In this document: positions 41,859-49,940 of the stretch, piece after piece | Layout of the letters: each line of letters begins with the position of its first letter | Numbering within the stretch: the stretch's first letter is position 1 | Source of the DNA: Streptosporangium pseudovulgare | GTDB lineage: Bacteria; Actinomycetota; Actinomycetes; Streptosporangiales; Streptosporangiaceae | Reading direction: 5' to 3' | NCBI RefSeq assembly: GCF_014648055.1 | Contig: NZ_BMQJ01000015.1 | Span: 1-64,000, forward strand | DNA length: 64,000 bases | Translations under genes and position numbers: made by a program | Notes under the pieces: model-generated | Seen by the model: only the letters and a program-made list of their open reading frames with translations | Database searches by the model: none | Told to the model about the DNA's origin: nothing

Positions 41859-42796
41859 GCCTTCCAGCAGGCGACGAAGTGGCCGGGTGCGACCTCGGCG
41901 GCCGGCGGCTCCTCGGCGCACCGGTCGAAGGCGAGCGGGCAGCGGTCCCGGAAGCGGCAGCCCGCGGGCGGGTCGAGCAGCGACGGCGGACTGCCCGCGA
42001 TGCCCGACAGCCTGCGGTCGGTGTGGCGCACGCCGACCTCGGGCAGCGAGTCGATGAGCATCCGGGTGTAGGGGTGCCGGGGCGCCTCGACGATCGTCCT
42101 GGCCGGCGCCTTCTCGGCCAGCTTCCCGGCGTACATGACCATGATCGTGTCGGCGATCTGGTACGTGAGCGAGATGTCGTGCGTGATGAAGATCATGCTC
42201 TTGACGAACCCGTCGTCGCGGAAGCCGGCCAGCGCCTTGGCCACCGCCTTCTGGGTGGAGACGTCGAGGGCGGAGGTGACCTCGTCGGCGATGAGCAGCG
42301 AGGGGTCCAGGAGGGTGGAGACGACCATGACCATGCGCTGCTTCATGCCGCCGGACAGCTCGATCGGGTAGCGGTCCAGCACCTCGTGGGGCAGGCCCAC
42401 CGCGTCCAGGCGGCCGAGCAGCTTGGCGGTGTCGGGGGTGACGCCGCGGGAACGCAGCAGCTCGCCCACCATCTTGCCGATCTTACGGGTCGGGTTCAGC
42501 GCGCTCATCGAGTACTGCGGGACGAGCGAGACCTCGTGGAAGCGGAAGTCGTTCATCCGCCGGTCGTCGCCGATGGGCAGCTCCGTGCCGTCGAGCTCGA
42601 CGGTGCCGCCGACGTGGCGCATGCGGCCGTCCATCCGGATGAGGCTCTTGCCGAGGGTGGTCTTGCCGCAGCCCGACTCCCCGGCCAGGCCGAGGATCTC
42701 GGCGTCCCCCAGCTCGAAGGAGACGCCGTCGAGCGCCCGCACGTCGCCCCGCAGGGTCCGGTAGTGCACTTTCAGATCGCTGACCCGCAGGCTCAT
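41855..42796 (-). CDS. Oligopeptide/oligosaccharide-type ABC ATPase (DppD/OppD-like)
   Basis: A 313-residue ATPase. Walker A GESGCGKTT, signature LSGGMKQRM and Walker B LLIADEVTSALD are intact, and the C-terminal Cys-rich OPP-family region (GCRFRDRCPLAFDRC) is complete; related proteins can carry an iron-sulphur cluster there. ATGA overlaps occur at both ends, with the permease upstream and the second ATPase downstream. It pairs with the DppF-like protein to energise import. Confidence 0.92.
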   Translation of the reverse strand: MSLRVSDLKVHYRTLRGDVRALDGVSFELGDAEILGLAGESGCGKTTLGKSLIRMDGRMRHVGGTVELDGTELPIGDDRRMNDFRFHEVSLVPQYSMSALNPTRKIGKMVGELLRSRGVTPDTAKLLGRLDAVGLPHEVLDRYPIELSGGMKQRMVMVVSTLLDPSLLIADEVTSALDVSTQKAVAKALAGFRDDGFVKSMIFITHDISLTYQIADTIMVMYAGKLAEKAPARTIVEAPRHPYTRMLIDSLPEVGVRHTDRRLSGIAGSPPSLLDPPAGCRFRDRCPLAFDRCAEEPPAAEVAPGHFVACWKA

Positions 42797-43704
42797 GTCT
42801 CCCTCAGCTTCGGGTTGAAGACCTCGTCGAGGCCGACGTTGGCGACGTACAGGGCTCCGACGATCGCGGTGATCCCGGCGCCCGGCGGGATGAACCACCA
42901 CCACATGCCGAGCTGCATGGCGCTCCACTGGCTGGCGTTCTGCAGCATCAGGCCCAGCGAGACGCCCTCGGTGGGGCCGAGGCCGATGAAGTCCAGCGAC
43001 GAGGCGATCAGGATCGAGTTGCCGAACAGCAGGATGAACGTCAGCAGCAGGTAGGAGCTCATGTTCGGCGCGATCTCCCGGGTGATGATCTTCCAGGTGT
43101 TCGAGCCGCTCAGCCTGGCCAGGTCCACGAAGTCCCGGCCGCGCAGCGAGAAGGTCTGCGCCCGGATGGCCCGCGCCGCCCACGGCCACGAGGTCAGGCC
43201 GATGAAGATCGCCTGCGCGGCGACGCTGCGGATGCCGAGGTAGGCGTTGATGATGAGCAGTACGGCCAGCGTCGGGATGACCAGGACGATGTTGGTCAGC
43301 ATGTTCAGGATCTCGTCGAGGAGCCCGCCGCGGAAGCCGGCCAGGAACCCGACGACCATCCCGATGAGGGAGGCGACCACGCCGCCCAGCAGGCCCGCCG
43401 CGAAGGTGGTGCGCAGGCCGTACACGAACTGGGCGAAGACGTCCTGGCCGAAGGTGGTGGTGCCGAACCAGTACTCCGGCGAGGGGCCCTGCATGGGCGG
43501 GCCGACGTACTCGTTGGGCGGGGCGTCGATGGTCAGGGGCCCGATCAGGCCCAGCAGCAGCAGGACGAGGACCACGCCGGCGCCGGCGAGGAGCTTGCCG
43601 TTGCGCAGCGCGAAGTGCAGCGCCTCGCGGCGCCCGCTGACCGGTGCGGCGGCGTCGCGGGGGTCGCGGGGGTCGCGGGGGGCGGCTTCCTGGAGCGCGG
43701 TCAT
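42793..43704 (-). CDS. ABC transporter permease (DppC-like)
   Basis: A 303-residue permease of the OPP family with an N-terminal first helix (about 39-58), a periplasmic loop containing EYWFGTTTFGQDVFAQFVYG and four or five further helices. The coupling motif is in ARAIRAQTFSLRGRDFVDLARLSG. The N-terminal RDPRDPRD run comes from a 9-bp direct repeat in the DNA. It overlaps its neighbours by 4 bases on each side. It forms the transmembrane channel with the DppB-like subunit. Confidence 0.92.
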   Translation of the reverse strand: MTALQEAAPRDPRDPRDAAAPVSGRREALHFALRNGKLLAGAGVVLVLLLLGLIGPLTIDAPPNEYVGPPMQGPSPEYWFGTTTFGQDVFAQFVYGLRTTFAAGLLGGVVASLIGMVVGFLAGFRGGLLDEILNMLTNIVLVIPTLAVLLIINAYLGIRSVAAQAIFIGLTSWPWAARAIRAQTFSLRGRDFVDLARLSGSNTWKIITREIAPNMSSYLLLTFILLFGNSILIASSLDFIGLGPTEGVSLGLMLQNASQWSAMQLGMWWWFIPPGAGITAIVGALYVANVGLDEVFNPKLRET

Positions 43705-44696
43705 GCCTGGGCACCCGCCATTCCCGCCCGCGTCCGCGGATCGACCACGACGTAGACGATGTCGATGATGAAGTTCGCGGCGAGGACGCCGAGGACGATG
43801 AACATGAACGTGCCCTGCAGCAGGAAGAAGTCCTGGTTCTGGATGGCCTTGAGGATGAGGCTGCCCAGGCCCGGATAGGAGAAGACGATCTCCGTCACCA
43901 GGGCTCCGGCCACCAGCACGCCGAGCTGGAGCGCCAGGCCGGTGATCTGCGGCAGCACCGCGTTGCGGAAGGCGTAGCGCCGGATCAGCCGGTGCGGCGC
44001 GCCGAGCGCGGCGAGGTAGGTGGAGTAGTCGGACTCCAGCTCATAGATGATCATGTTGCGCATGCCGATCGCCCAGCCGCCGAGCGCGACGAGGAACAGC
44101 GAGGCGAACGGCAGCGCCCAGTGGTGCAGCAGGTCGAGCAGGAACTCCGCCGACCAGTTGGGCTGCATGGAGAAGCTGTAGCCGCCGGCGATCGGGAAGA
44201 GGCCCGCGACCACGCCCAGCCCCCAGGCGAGCAGGACCGCCAGCCACATGTACGGCATCGCGGTCAGAACGTAGCCGATCGGCAGGACGGTGTTGTCCAT
44301 CAGCTTGCGCCGGGCCGCGTACGCCCCGAGCCGGTTGCCGACGACCCAGCTCAGCAGCACCGACGGGATCATCAGCCCCAGCGTGTACGGCACGGCGCCC
44401 ATGATGACGTCGCTCACCGGGGTGGGGAACACCCAGATGCTGATGCCGAAGTCGCCGTGCAGCAGCGCCCCCCAGAAGTTGAGGTACTGCCGCCACAGCG
44501 GCTGGTCGAAGCCGAAGAGGCCGGTGTAGTACTGCTTCATCGCCTCGACGGCCGCGGGCTGGCTGACGTTGGCCCGGGCGACCATGCCGGCGACCGGGTC
44601 GCCGGGCATGAACCGCGGGATCATCCAGTTGACCGTGACGGCGACGACGAACGTCAGCCCGTAGACCAGTAGCTTCCTGCCGAAGTATCGACGCAC
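43701..44696 (-). CDS. ABC transporter permease (DppB-like)
   Basis: A 331-residue OPP-family permease with six predicted membrane helices, an N-terminal helix starting MRRYFGRKLLVYGLTFVVAV and the characteristic MPGDPVAGM segment. The coupling region is in TYLAALGAPHRLIRRYAFRN. The GTG start is preceded by GGGAG seven bases away. It lies 72 bp downstream of the binding-protein gene, with a strong hairpin in that gap, and is coupled to the DppC-like gene. Confidence 0.92.
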   Translation of the reverse strand: MRRYFGRKLLVYGLTFVVAVTVNWMIPRFMPGDPVAGMVARANVSQPAAVEAMKQYYTGLFGFDQPLWRQYLNFWGALLHGDFGISIWVFPTPVSDVIMGAVPYTLGLMIPSVLLSWVVGNRLGAYAARRKLMDNTVLPIGYVLTAMPYMWLAVLLAWGLGVVAGLFPIAGGYSFSMQPNWSAEFLLDLLHHWALPFASLFLVALGGWAIGMRNMIIYELESDYSTYLAALGAPHRLIRRYAFRNAVLPQITGLALQLGVLVAGALVTEIVFSYPGLGSLILKAIQNQDFFLLQGTFMFIVLGVLAANFIIDIVYVVVDPRTRAGMAGAQA

Positions 44697-44716
44697 GAGA
44701 GAACTCCCGAAAAGGG

Positions 44717-44755
44717 CCCCTCCTCCCCCCGGAAGGAGGGAAGGGGGAGGAGGGG
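44717..44755 (-). terminator. Intra-operon hairpin between binding protein and permease genes
   Basis: A 13-bp stem of CCCCTCCTCCCCC with GGGGGAGGAGGGG around a 13-base loop lies in the 72-bp gap. As in many ABC operons, it could protect the binding-protein mRNA or partly terminate, giving more receptor than channel. Confidence 0.6.
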
Positions 44756-44768
44756 GCGGAACCGACGG

Positions 44769-46529
44769 TCAGGAGGCGGGCTGGAGCTGGGTGAGCGTCT
44801 CGAAGCCGCCCAGTTCCATCCAGTTGCGCCACATGGCCGGCGCGTACTTGGGAGCGTTCGGGGCCGAGGAGGGCCAGTTCTTCCAGACGCTGGTGCTCGA
44901 CTGGGCCCACAGGCCGTTGTACCAGAGCGGGATGACCGGCAGCTCCTCCAGATGGATCTTCTGGAGTTCGGCGATCTTCGCCTTCATGCCGGCGATGTCG
45001 TCGGTCTTGACCCGGTCGAGCTCCTGCACCAGCTTCCAGGCCTTCTCGTTCTCGTAGCGGCCGAAGTTGACGGTGTTCTGCAGCTTGCGGACCGGGAGCT
45101 GGAAGACGTACTCGTAGTACGTCCACGGGGTGTTGGACAGCTGACGCTCGTTGTTGAGCACCAGGTCGAAGTCTCCCTTGCCGCGCTTCTCCACCAGGGC
45201 GTTGAAGTCGGGGAAGTCGGCGGTGACGTCGATGCCGGCGGCCTTGGCGCTGGAGGCGATGACGCGGGCGGCCTCCATCCAGTCGGTCCAGCCGGACGGC
45301 ACGATGAGGGTCAGCTTGATCTTCGAGCCGTCCTTGTTCTCCACCAGCCCGTCGCCGTCGCTGTCCTTGTAGCCGGCGTCGGCGAGGAGCTTCTTGGCCT
45401 TGCCGGTGTCGAAGGAGAACCCGGCCGACGACACCGTGGCCTGGTCGACGAACTGCTCCCACTGCGGCAGCAGGCCGGTGGGGCTGGCGGCCTTGACGAG
45501 ATTGCCGTAGACGCCCTCGACGATCTTCTTGGTGTCGACCGAGGAGGCGAGGGCCTTGCGGAAGGCCGGGTCGTCCATCGGCTTCTTCGTGGTGTTGGGG
45601 ACCAGCCAGGCGGTGTTGGCCGAGAGCATGTACGGCGGCTCGTTGTAGAAGGAGGTGATGCCGAAGTCGCCCTTGACGAGGTTGGCCACGCCCGGCAGGA
45701 AGTTGTTGCTGAGGTCCAGGCCCTTCTGCAGCAGCATGCCCATCGCGACCTCGTTGCTGGGGGTGGCGATGTCGACGATGTACTTGGGCTTGGGCTCCAT
45801 GTTCAGGGCGGTCTTGCCCCACCAGTCGTCGCGGCGCTGCCAGACGACACGGTCCTGGCTGTGGCTCTTGTAGGTGTAGGCGCCGGTGCCGACGGGGTTC
45901 TCGTTGACCCCGTTGAGCACGTCCTCCTCGGACCTGCCGTTCCAGACGTGCTCGGGGACGATGGCGCGGCCGTAGAGGTTGAAATCCCACTCCTGGTAGT
46001 TGGCCTCGGAGAAGGTGAAGCGCGCGGTCCGGTCGTCAACCGCCTCGACGCTCTTCAGCCAGTCCCACATGTTGTGGAACGGGATGGTCTCCATCTTGCC
46101 GAGCTCGTAGGAGTAGACCACGTCCTTGGCGGTCAGCGGCTTGCCGTCCGACCAGTTCACCCCGGAGCGGAGCTTGACCTCGTAGGTCTTGTCGCCGGTC
46201 CAGCTTCCGCTCTCGGCCAGCCAGGGGACGAGCTTGGCGGCGTTGGGGTCGTAGTGGAACAGCGTCTCGTAGACCAGGCCCTTGGTGCCGGTGGCGTAGT
46301 CCCACTCGCGGATCGGGTTGAAGTTGGCCGGCGGCCCCCACTGGGAGCCGGTGGTGTAGAGCGTCTCGTTGCGGGGCAGCGAGCCGCCGTCTCCGCCACC
46401 GGGGGCCGCGGCGGGCGCGCTCGCCGCCCCGGAGCCCTGGGCGGGCGGCGTGGTCCCGCCACCGGAGCACGCGGCGACGGCCAGGCCCGTCGCCAGGAGC
46501 GGGAGGATGATCCGCACCCGGTTTCGCAT
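44769..46529 (-). CDS. ABC transporter substrate-binding lipoprotein (family 5, peptide/oligosaccharide)
   Basis: A 586-residue family 5 binding protein. The signal peptide ends in the lipobox VAACS (Cys about 21), followed by a Gly/Ala/Pro linker to about 50. The motif LVYETLFHYDPN and the LRSGVNWSDGKPLTAKDVVYS stretch (family signature W-x-DG-x-P-x-A-x-D) are present. AAGGAG precedes the ATG. Although the family is named for peptides, actinobacterial and thermophile members often bind oligosaccharides; the beta-mannosidase and ROK kinase in the same operon support a beta-linked oligosaccharide here. Confidence 0.92.
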   Translation of the reverse strand: MRNRVRIILPLLATGLAVAACSGGGTTPPAQGSGAASAPAAAPGGGDGGSLPRNETLYTTGSQWGPPANFNPIREWDYATGTKGLVYETLFHYDPNAAKLVPWLAESGSWTGDKTYEVKLRSGVNWSDGKPLTAKDVVYSYELGKMETIPFHNMWDWLKSVEAVDDRTARFTFSEANYQEWDFNLYGRAIVPEHVWNGRSEEDVLNGVNENPVGTGAYTYKSHSQDRVVWQRRDDWWGKTALNMEPKPKYIVDIATPSNEVAMGMLLQKGLDLSNNFLPGVANLVKGDFGITSFYNEPPYMLSANTAWLVPNTTKKPMDDPAFRKALASSVDTKKIVEGVYGNLVKAASPTGLLPQWEQFVDQATVSSAGFSFDTGKAKKLLADAGYKDSDGDGLVENKDGSKIKLTLIVPSGWTDWMEAARVIASSAKAAGIDVTADFPDFNALVEKRGKGDFDLVLNNERQLSNTPWTYYEYVFQLPVRKLQNTVNFGRYENEKAWKLVQELDRVKTDDIAGMKAKIAELQKIHLEELPVIPLWYNGLWAQSSTSVWKNWPSSAPNAPKYAPAMWRNWMELGGFETLTQLQPAS

Positions 46530-46592
46530 CTGTCTCTCCTTCCCCCGCCGCCCGGCGGAGGTCTGAACGTCGTTCCAGGCCCCCGATGGATC

Positions 46593-46621
46593 GGCCCGCG
46601 GGAGCATGGCTCCCGCGGGCC
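46593..46621 (-). other. 13-bp perfect hairpin in the leader of the sugar operon
   Basis: GGCCCGCGGGAGC and its reverse complement flank a 3-base ATG loop, immediately beside the operator palindrome and about 65 bases before the binding-protein start. It may act as an attenuator or transcript stabiliser. Confidence 0.55.
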
Positions 46622-46624
46622 TTG

Positions 46625-46638
46625 TGGGAGCGCTCCCA
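46625..46638. promoter_or_regulatory. CebR-type LacI operator
   Basis: TGGGAGCGCTCCCA is a perfect 14-bp palindrome identical to the known CebR box of Streptomyces. It lies between the divergent LacI gene and the transporter operon and is the expected binding site for that regulator. Confidence 0.85.
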
Positions 46639-46765
46639 GTGCGCCGCGAAAGCACGCTCCCCGTCTTCGGGCCGGTGGATGGTGTCGCAACCCGCGCCAC
46701 ACCTCTGACGCGCCGGCACGGGGCCGGATCGCTCCGGGATGCGACTGAACCGGATAAGTACCGAG

Positions 46766-46795
46766 AACGTAAATTCCGCGTGTACGACGTGTCAA
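46766..46795 (-). promoter_or_regulatory. Candidate promoter of the sugar operon
   Basis: On the minus strand a consensus -35 TTGACA (46790-46795) and a -10 TACGTT (46766-46771) are 18 bases apart. Transcription from here would give a leader of about 230 bases containing the operator and hairpin. Confidence 0.5.
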
Positions 46796-47000
46796 TAGCC
46801 GTGACTCCTTCGAGACGTCCCGCCGCGCGGCCCGGCCCGCGCTCCGGCGAGGCCACCCGCGCCGAACAGCGGTGACATCGCAGGATCCGCCGCCCGCCCG
46901 CGCGTCCGGGCGGCGGGTGCTCCCGGCTGTGGGCGTGCGCGGGCAGGTAGTAGGGTGCGCGTGGACATCGAGAACCGAACCGATTCAGTCAGGGGGCGTC

Positions 47001-48023
47001 GTGAAGCGGCCGACGATCGCCGACATCGCCCGGCGGGCGGGCGTCTCCAAGGTGGCGGTCTCCTACGCGCTGAACGACCGCCCCGGGGTGTCGGAGGCCA
47101 AGCGGGCGGTGATCAAGGCGATCGCCCAGGAGATCGGGTGGCGACCCAACAGCGCCGCGCGGGCGCTGAACGGCGCGCGGGCGCGCAGCGTGGGGCTGGC
47201 CGTGTGCCGCCCGGCGCGCGTCCTCGGCATGGAACCGTTCTTCATGGAGTTGATCAGCGGGATCGAGAGTGAGCTGTCGGCCCGCTCCTACGGGCTGATG
47301 CTGCAGGTGGTGACCGACCACGAGCAGGAGATGGAGACCTACCGCCGCTGGTGGGGCGAGGGCCGCGTCGACGGCGCCATCCTGGTCGACCTGCACTTCG
47401 CCGACCCGCGCGTCACCGAGCTGGAGACGCTCGGCATGCCCGCCGTGGTGCTCGGCCACCCCTCGGAGGCGGGCTCGCTGGTCCCCGTCTGGTCCGACGA
47501 CGACGCCCCCGTCCAGGAGACCGTCCGGTATCTCGCCGCGCTCGGCCACCGCCGCGTCGCCCGCGTCGCCGGACTGCCCCGGCTGGTCCACACCGTCCTG
47601 CGCGACCGGGCGTTCACCGCCGTCTGCGCGGAACTGGACCTGGACGGCCAGGTCATCGTGCACACCGACTACACCGGCGAGGAGGGCGCCCGCGCCACCC
47701 GCCGCCTGCTCAGCTCCCGCGACAGGCCCACCGCGGTCATCTACGACAACGACATCATGGCCGTCGCCGGCCTGTCCGTCGCCCAGGAGATGCGCCTGGA
47801 CGTGCCCGCCGACCTGTCGATCGTGGCCTGGGACGACTCTCCCCTGTCCCAGGTCGTACGGCCCGCGCTGACCGCGCTGACCCGCGACATCCCGGCCTAC
47901 GGCGCCCACGCCGCGCGCACCCTGCTGTCGCTGATCGCCGGCGAGGGCGTCCCGGGGGTCGAGGACGAGGCGGCCCGGCTCGCCCCCCGGGCCAGCACCG
48001 CCCCTCCCCCGCCCACGGCGTGA
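47001..48023 (+). CDS. LacI family transcriptional regulator (CebR-like)
   Basis: A 340-residue repressor. The N-terminal helix-turn-helix is TIADIARRAGVSKVAVSYAL followed by the hinge region RPNSAARALNG, and the periplasmic-binding-protein-like domain begins at ARSVGLAVCR. It ends in the usual DSPLSQVVRPALTAL segment. The GTG start has GGGGG four bases upstream; a longer upstream frame lacks the family start. It is divergent from the transporter/mannosidase operon, whose leader contains an exact CebR box, so a sugar-relieved repressor of that operon is inferred. Confidence 0.92.
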   Translation: MKRPTIADIARRAGVSKVAVSYALNDRPGVSEAKRAVIKAIAQEIGWRPNSAARALNGARARSVGLAVCRPARVLGMEPFFMELISGIESELSARSYGLMLQVVTDHEQEMETYRRWWGEGRVDGAILVDLHFADPRVTELETLGMPAVVLGHPSEAGSLVPVWSDDDAPVQETVRYLAALGHRRVARVAGLPRLVHTVLRDRAFTAVCAELDLDGQVIVHTDYTGEEGARATRRLLSSRDRPTAVIYDNDIMAVAGLSVAQEMRLDVPADLSIVAWDDSPLSQVVRPALTALTRDIPAYGAHAARTLLSLIAGEGVPGVEDEAARLAPRASTAPPPPTA

Positions 48024-48029
48024 CCCCGC

Positions 48030-48060
48030 TTGACCTTGACACGGTGACAAGGTCTTCAGT
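48030..48060 (+). promoter_or_regulatory. MerR-type promoter/operator with 19-bp spacer
   Basis: TTGACC (48030-48035) and TTCAGT (48055-48060) are 19 bases apart, the stretched spacing typical of MerR-activated promoters. Between and over them lies the inverted repeat GACCTTG-N9-CAAGGTC (48032-48054), nearly symmetric throughout. It drives the HEAT and MerR-HEAT genes and is probably the binding site of the latter. Confidence 0.8.
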
Positions 48061-48081
48061 GGTGCCGAGGAGGTGGTCCCG

Positions 48082-48750
48082 ATGGCCATGGCGGAACAGG
48101 ACACGGACACGATTAGGGCTTCGCGGGGGCTGGAGGACGGCGACCCGTCGGTGCGACTGCGGGCGGCGCTGGCGGTCGGCACGGCCCCTGATCCGCGGTT
48201 CGTCGACACGCTCGTCGAACGATGCGCGATCGAGCCCGAATTCCATGTGCGCGACATGCTGACGTGGGCGCTCACCCGCCACCCGGCGTCGATGACGGTC
48301 CCGAGGCTCCTCGATGAACTCCGCTCGGAGCGCGCGCAGGCACGAAGCCAGGCGTTGCACACGCTGTCCAAGATCGGGGATCGGCAGGCGTGGCCGGCGA
48401 TCACACGAGCGCTGCTGACCGACGCCGACGACGAGGTGGCGCGGAGCGCCTGGCGGGCGGCGGTCGTGCTCGTGCCCGAAGGTGAGGAGACCGGGCTGGC
48501 CGCGGTGCTGGCGACACAGTTCGGACGCGGCGGGCATGAGACGCGGCTGAGCCTCAGCCGGGCGCTGGTCGCGCTCGGCGAGGTGATCATGCCGGCCCTG
48601 CGCGCCGCCATGACGGATCCCGACCCTCGCGTGCGCGCTCACGCGATCGCCACGGAGCGGCTGTCGCGCGACCCGGATGCCGGGTTCGAGTTCGCGATCG
48701 AGGAGGCGAAGCGCGTCGTGGCCCTGGGCGGCCCCGGCCAGGAGGAGTGA
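48082..48750 (+). CDS. HEAT-repeat protein
   Basis: A 222-residue all-helical protein made of HEAT/PBS-lyase-like repeats, for example DGDPSVRLRAALAVG, DADDEVARSAWRAAVVL and MTDPDPRVRAHAIATE. It has no enzymatic motif. GAGGAGG precedes the ATG at 48082 by eight bases; a GTG at 48073 is less likely. It sits directly behind a MerR-type promoter and 6 bp before a MerR protein that carries HEAT repeats itself. The shared repeat type suggests the two proteins bind each other or the same ligand. Function unknown. Confidence 0.8.
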   Translation: MAMAEQDTDTIRASRGLEDGDPSVRLRAALAVGTAPDPRFVDTLVERCAIEPEFHVRDMLTWALTRHPASMTVPRLLDELRSERAQARSQALHTLSKIGDRQAWPAITRALLTDADDEVARSAWRAAVVLVPEGEETGLAAVLATQFGRGGHETRLSLSRALVALGEVIMPALRAAMTDPDPRVRAHAIATERLSRDPDAGFEFAIEEAKRVVALGGPGQEE

Positions 48751-48756
48751 TGGGCA

Positions 48757-49761
48757 GTGTTGATCGGTGACGTGGCACGGCGGTCCGGGGTCAGTGCCCG
48801 CATGCTCAGGCATTACGACTCGCTCGGCCTGGTGCGGCCGACGGGTCGTACCGGGGCCGGCTATCGGGAGTACTCCGACGAGGACATCCGGCGGATCTTC
48901 CATATCGAGAGCCTGCGGTCGTTGGGGCTGTCGCTGCGTGAGGTCGGGCGCGCGCTCGACGATCCCGGATTCACACCCTCGGAGCTCGTCGACGACCTCA
49001 TCCGTCAGACGCGGGAACGCATCGCGGCCGAGACGGATCTGCTCACCCGGCTCCGCCGGATCGGCGCCGCGGAACCCGCGGGCTGGGAGGACGTCCTCCA
49101 GACCGTCGCGCTCCTCCGGGACCTGGGGGCGAAGAGCGCCGGCGAGCGCCAGCGCGCGGCCCTGTCCGCGGCCGGAGAGGTCCCGGTGCCGGTGGAAGCG
49201 CTGGTCGAGGCGGTGCTGAGTGAGACGGACCCGAACGTCGCCGGGGCCCTCCGGTGGGCTCTGGCGCGATCGGGCGACGACGGACTGGCGCTGCTGGCGG
49301 AGGGCCTCGGCTCACCGGCGGCCGAGGTGCGCGAACGTGCCGTCCGGTCCATCGCCGAGATTCCGGGCGGGAAGGCGACCGCGCTGCTGCGGAAGACCCT
49401 CACGAACCCCGACATAGTGGTCCGCGGGTACGCGGCTCTGGCCCTCGGGGAACGCGGAGTGGCCGACGCGGTCCCGACGCTCATCGACATGGTCGTCGAG
49501 GGGACGAACGACGCCGACGCGGCCGACGCGCTGAGCGCGCTGGCGGGTCGTCCCGCGTCGGCGGACCGGATCGCCGCCATGCTCGTCGATCGCCTCGCCC
49601 ACGGCGCCGTCGAACCGTCCGCACGCCCCCGGCTGACACAGGCGCTCGCGGACATCCCGGGAGCCACGGCGTCACGGGCCCTCGCGGATCTGTCACATGA
49701 CGAAGACCGTGTCGTCGCGCTCACCGCGGCGTACGTTCTCGGGATACGCGACGCGCGATGA
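48757..49761 (+). CDS. MerR family regulator fused to HEAT repeats
   Basis: A 334-residue protein. Residues 1-70 form a MerR DNA-binding domain (IGDVARRSGVSARMLRHYDS, then YREYSDEDIRRI), and a dimerisation helix runs to about 110. From about 120 the chain consists of HEAT-like repeats, including SPAAEVRERAVRSIAEIPG and NPDIVVRGYAALALGERG. Standard MerR effector domains are absent, so the HEAT array probably replaces the ligand sensor. The GTG start follows GGAGGAG by nine bases. It is co-transcribed with the HEAT protein and likely autoregulated through the operator at 48032-48054. Confidence 0.85.
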   Translation: MLIGDVARRSGVSARMLRHYDSLGLVRPTGRTGAGYREYSDEDIRRIFHIESLRSLGLSLREVGRALDDPGFTPSELVDDLIRQTRERIAAETDLLTRLRRIGAAEPAGWEDVLQTVALLRDLGAKSAGERQRAALSAAGEVPVPVEALVEAVLSETDPNVAGALRWALARSGDDGLALLAEGLGSPAAEVRERAVRSIAEIPGGKATALLRKTLTNPDIVVRGYAALALGERGVADAVPTLIDMVVEGTNDADAADALSALAGRPASADRIAAMLVDRLAHGAVEPSARPRLTQALADIPGATASRALADLSHDEDRVVALTAAYVLGIRDAR

Positions 49762-49926
49762 CGGATCCCTCCCGGGGCGCCGCGCGCCCCGGATGACCCT
49801 GATCCCCGAAGCCGCACCGGCGTGGGCCCCGCGCCCGCACGCCGTACCCGGTGCGGGCCGTACCGGGTACGGGCCCCGGCGCGGGTCCTCCGCCCGCGCC
49901 GGCGGCGGCCTGTCGGTCCCGTTGCC

Positions 49927-49940
49927 TACAGTGTCTCCTC
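49927..49940 (+). promoter_or_regulatory. Probable -10 of the RecD2-like gene (leaderless transcript)
   Basis: TACAGT (49927-49932) lies eight bases before the ATG at 49941, with no ribosome site in between, suggesting a leaderless mRNA. No clear -35 was seen. Confidence 0.5.

Larger units (their letters stand above)
46530..47000. other. Divergent control region of the sugar operon and LacI gene
   Basis: This 471-bp stretch has no convincing gene. It holds a 13-bp hairpin (46593-46621), a perfect 14-bp CebR-type operator (46625-46638), a minus-strand promoter candidate (46766-46795) and, further right, the leader of the LacI gene. A TAGGGT near 46951 could be the LacI -10, but its -35 is unclear. 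Confidence 0.6.
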
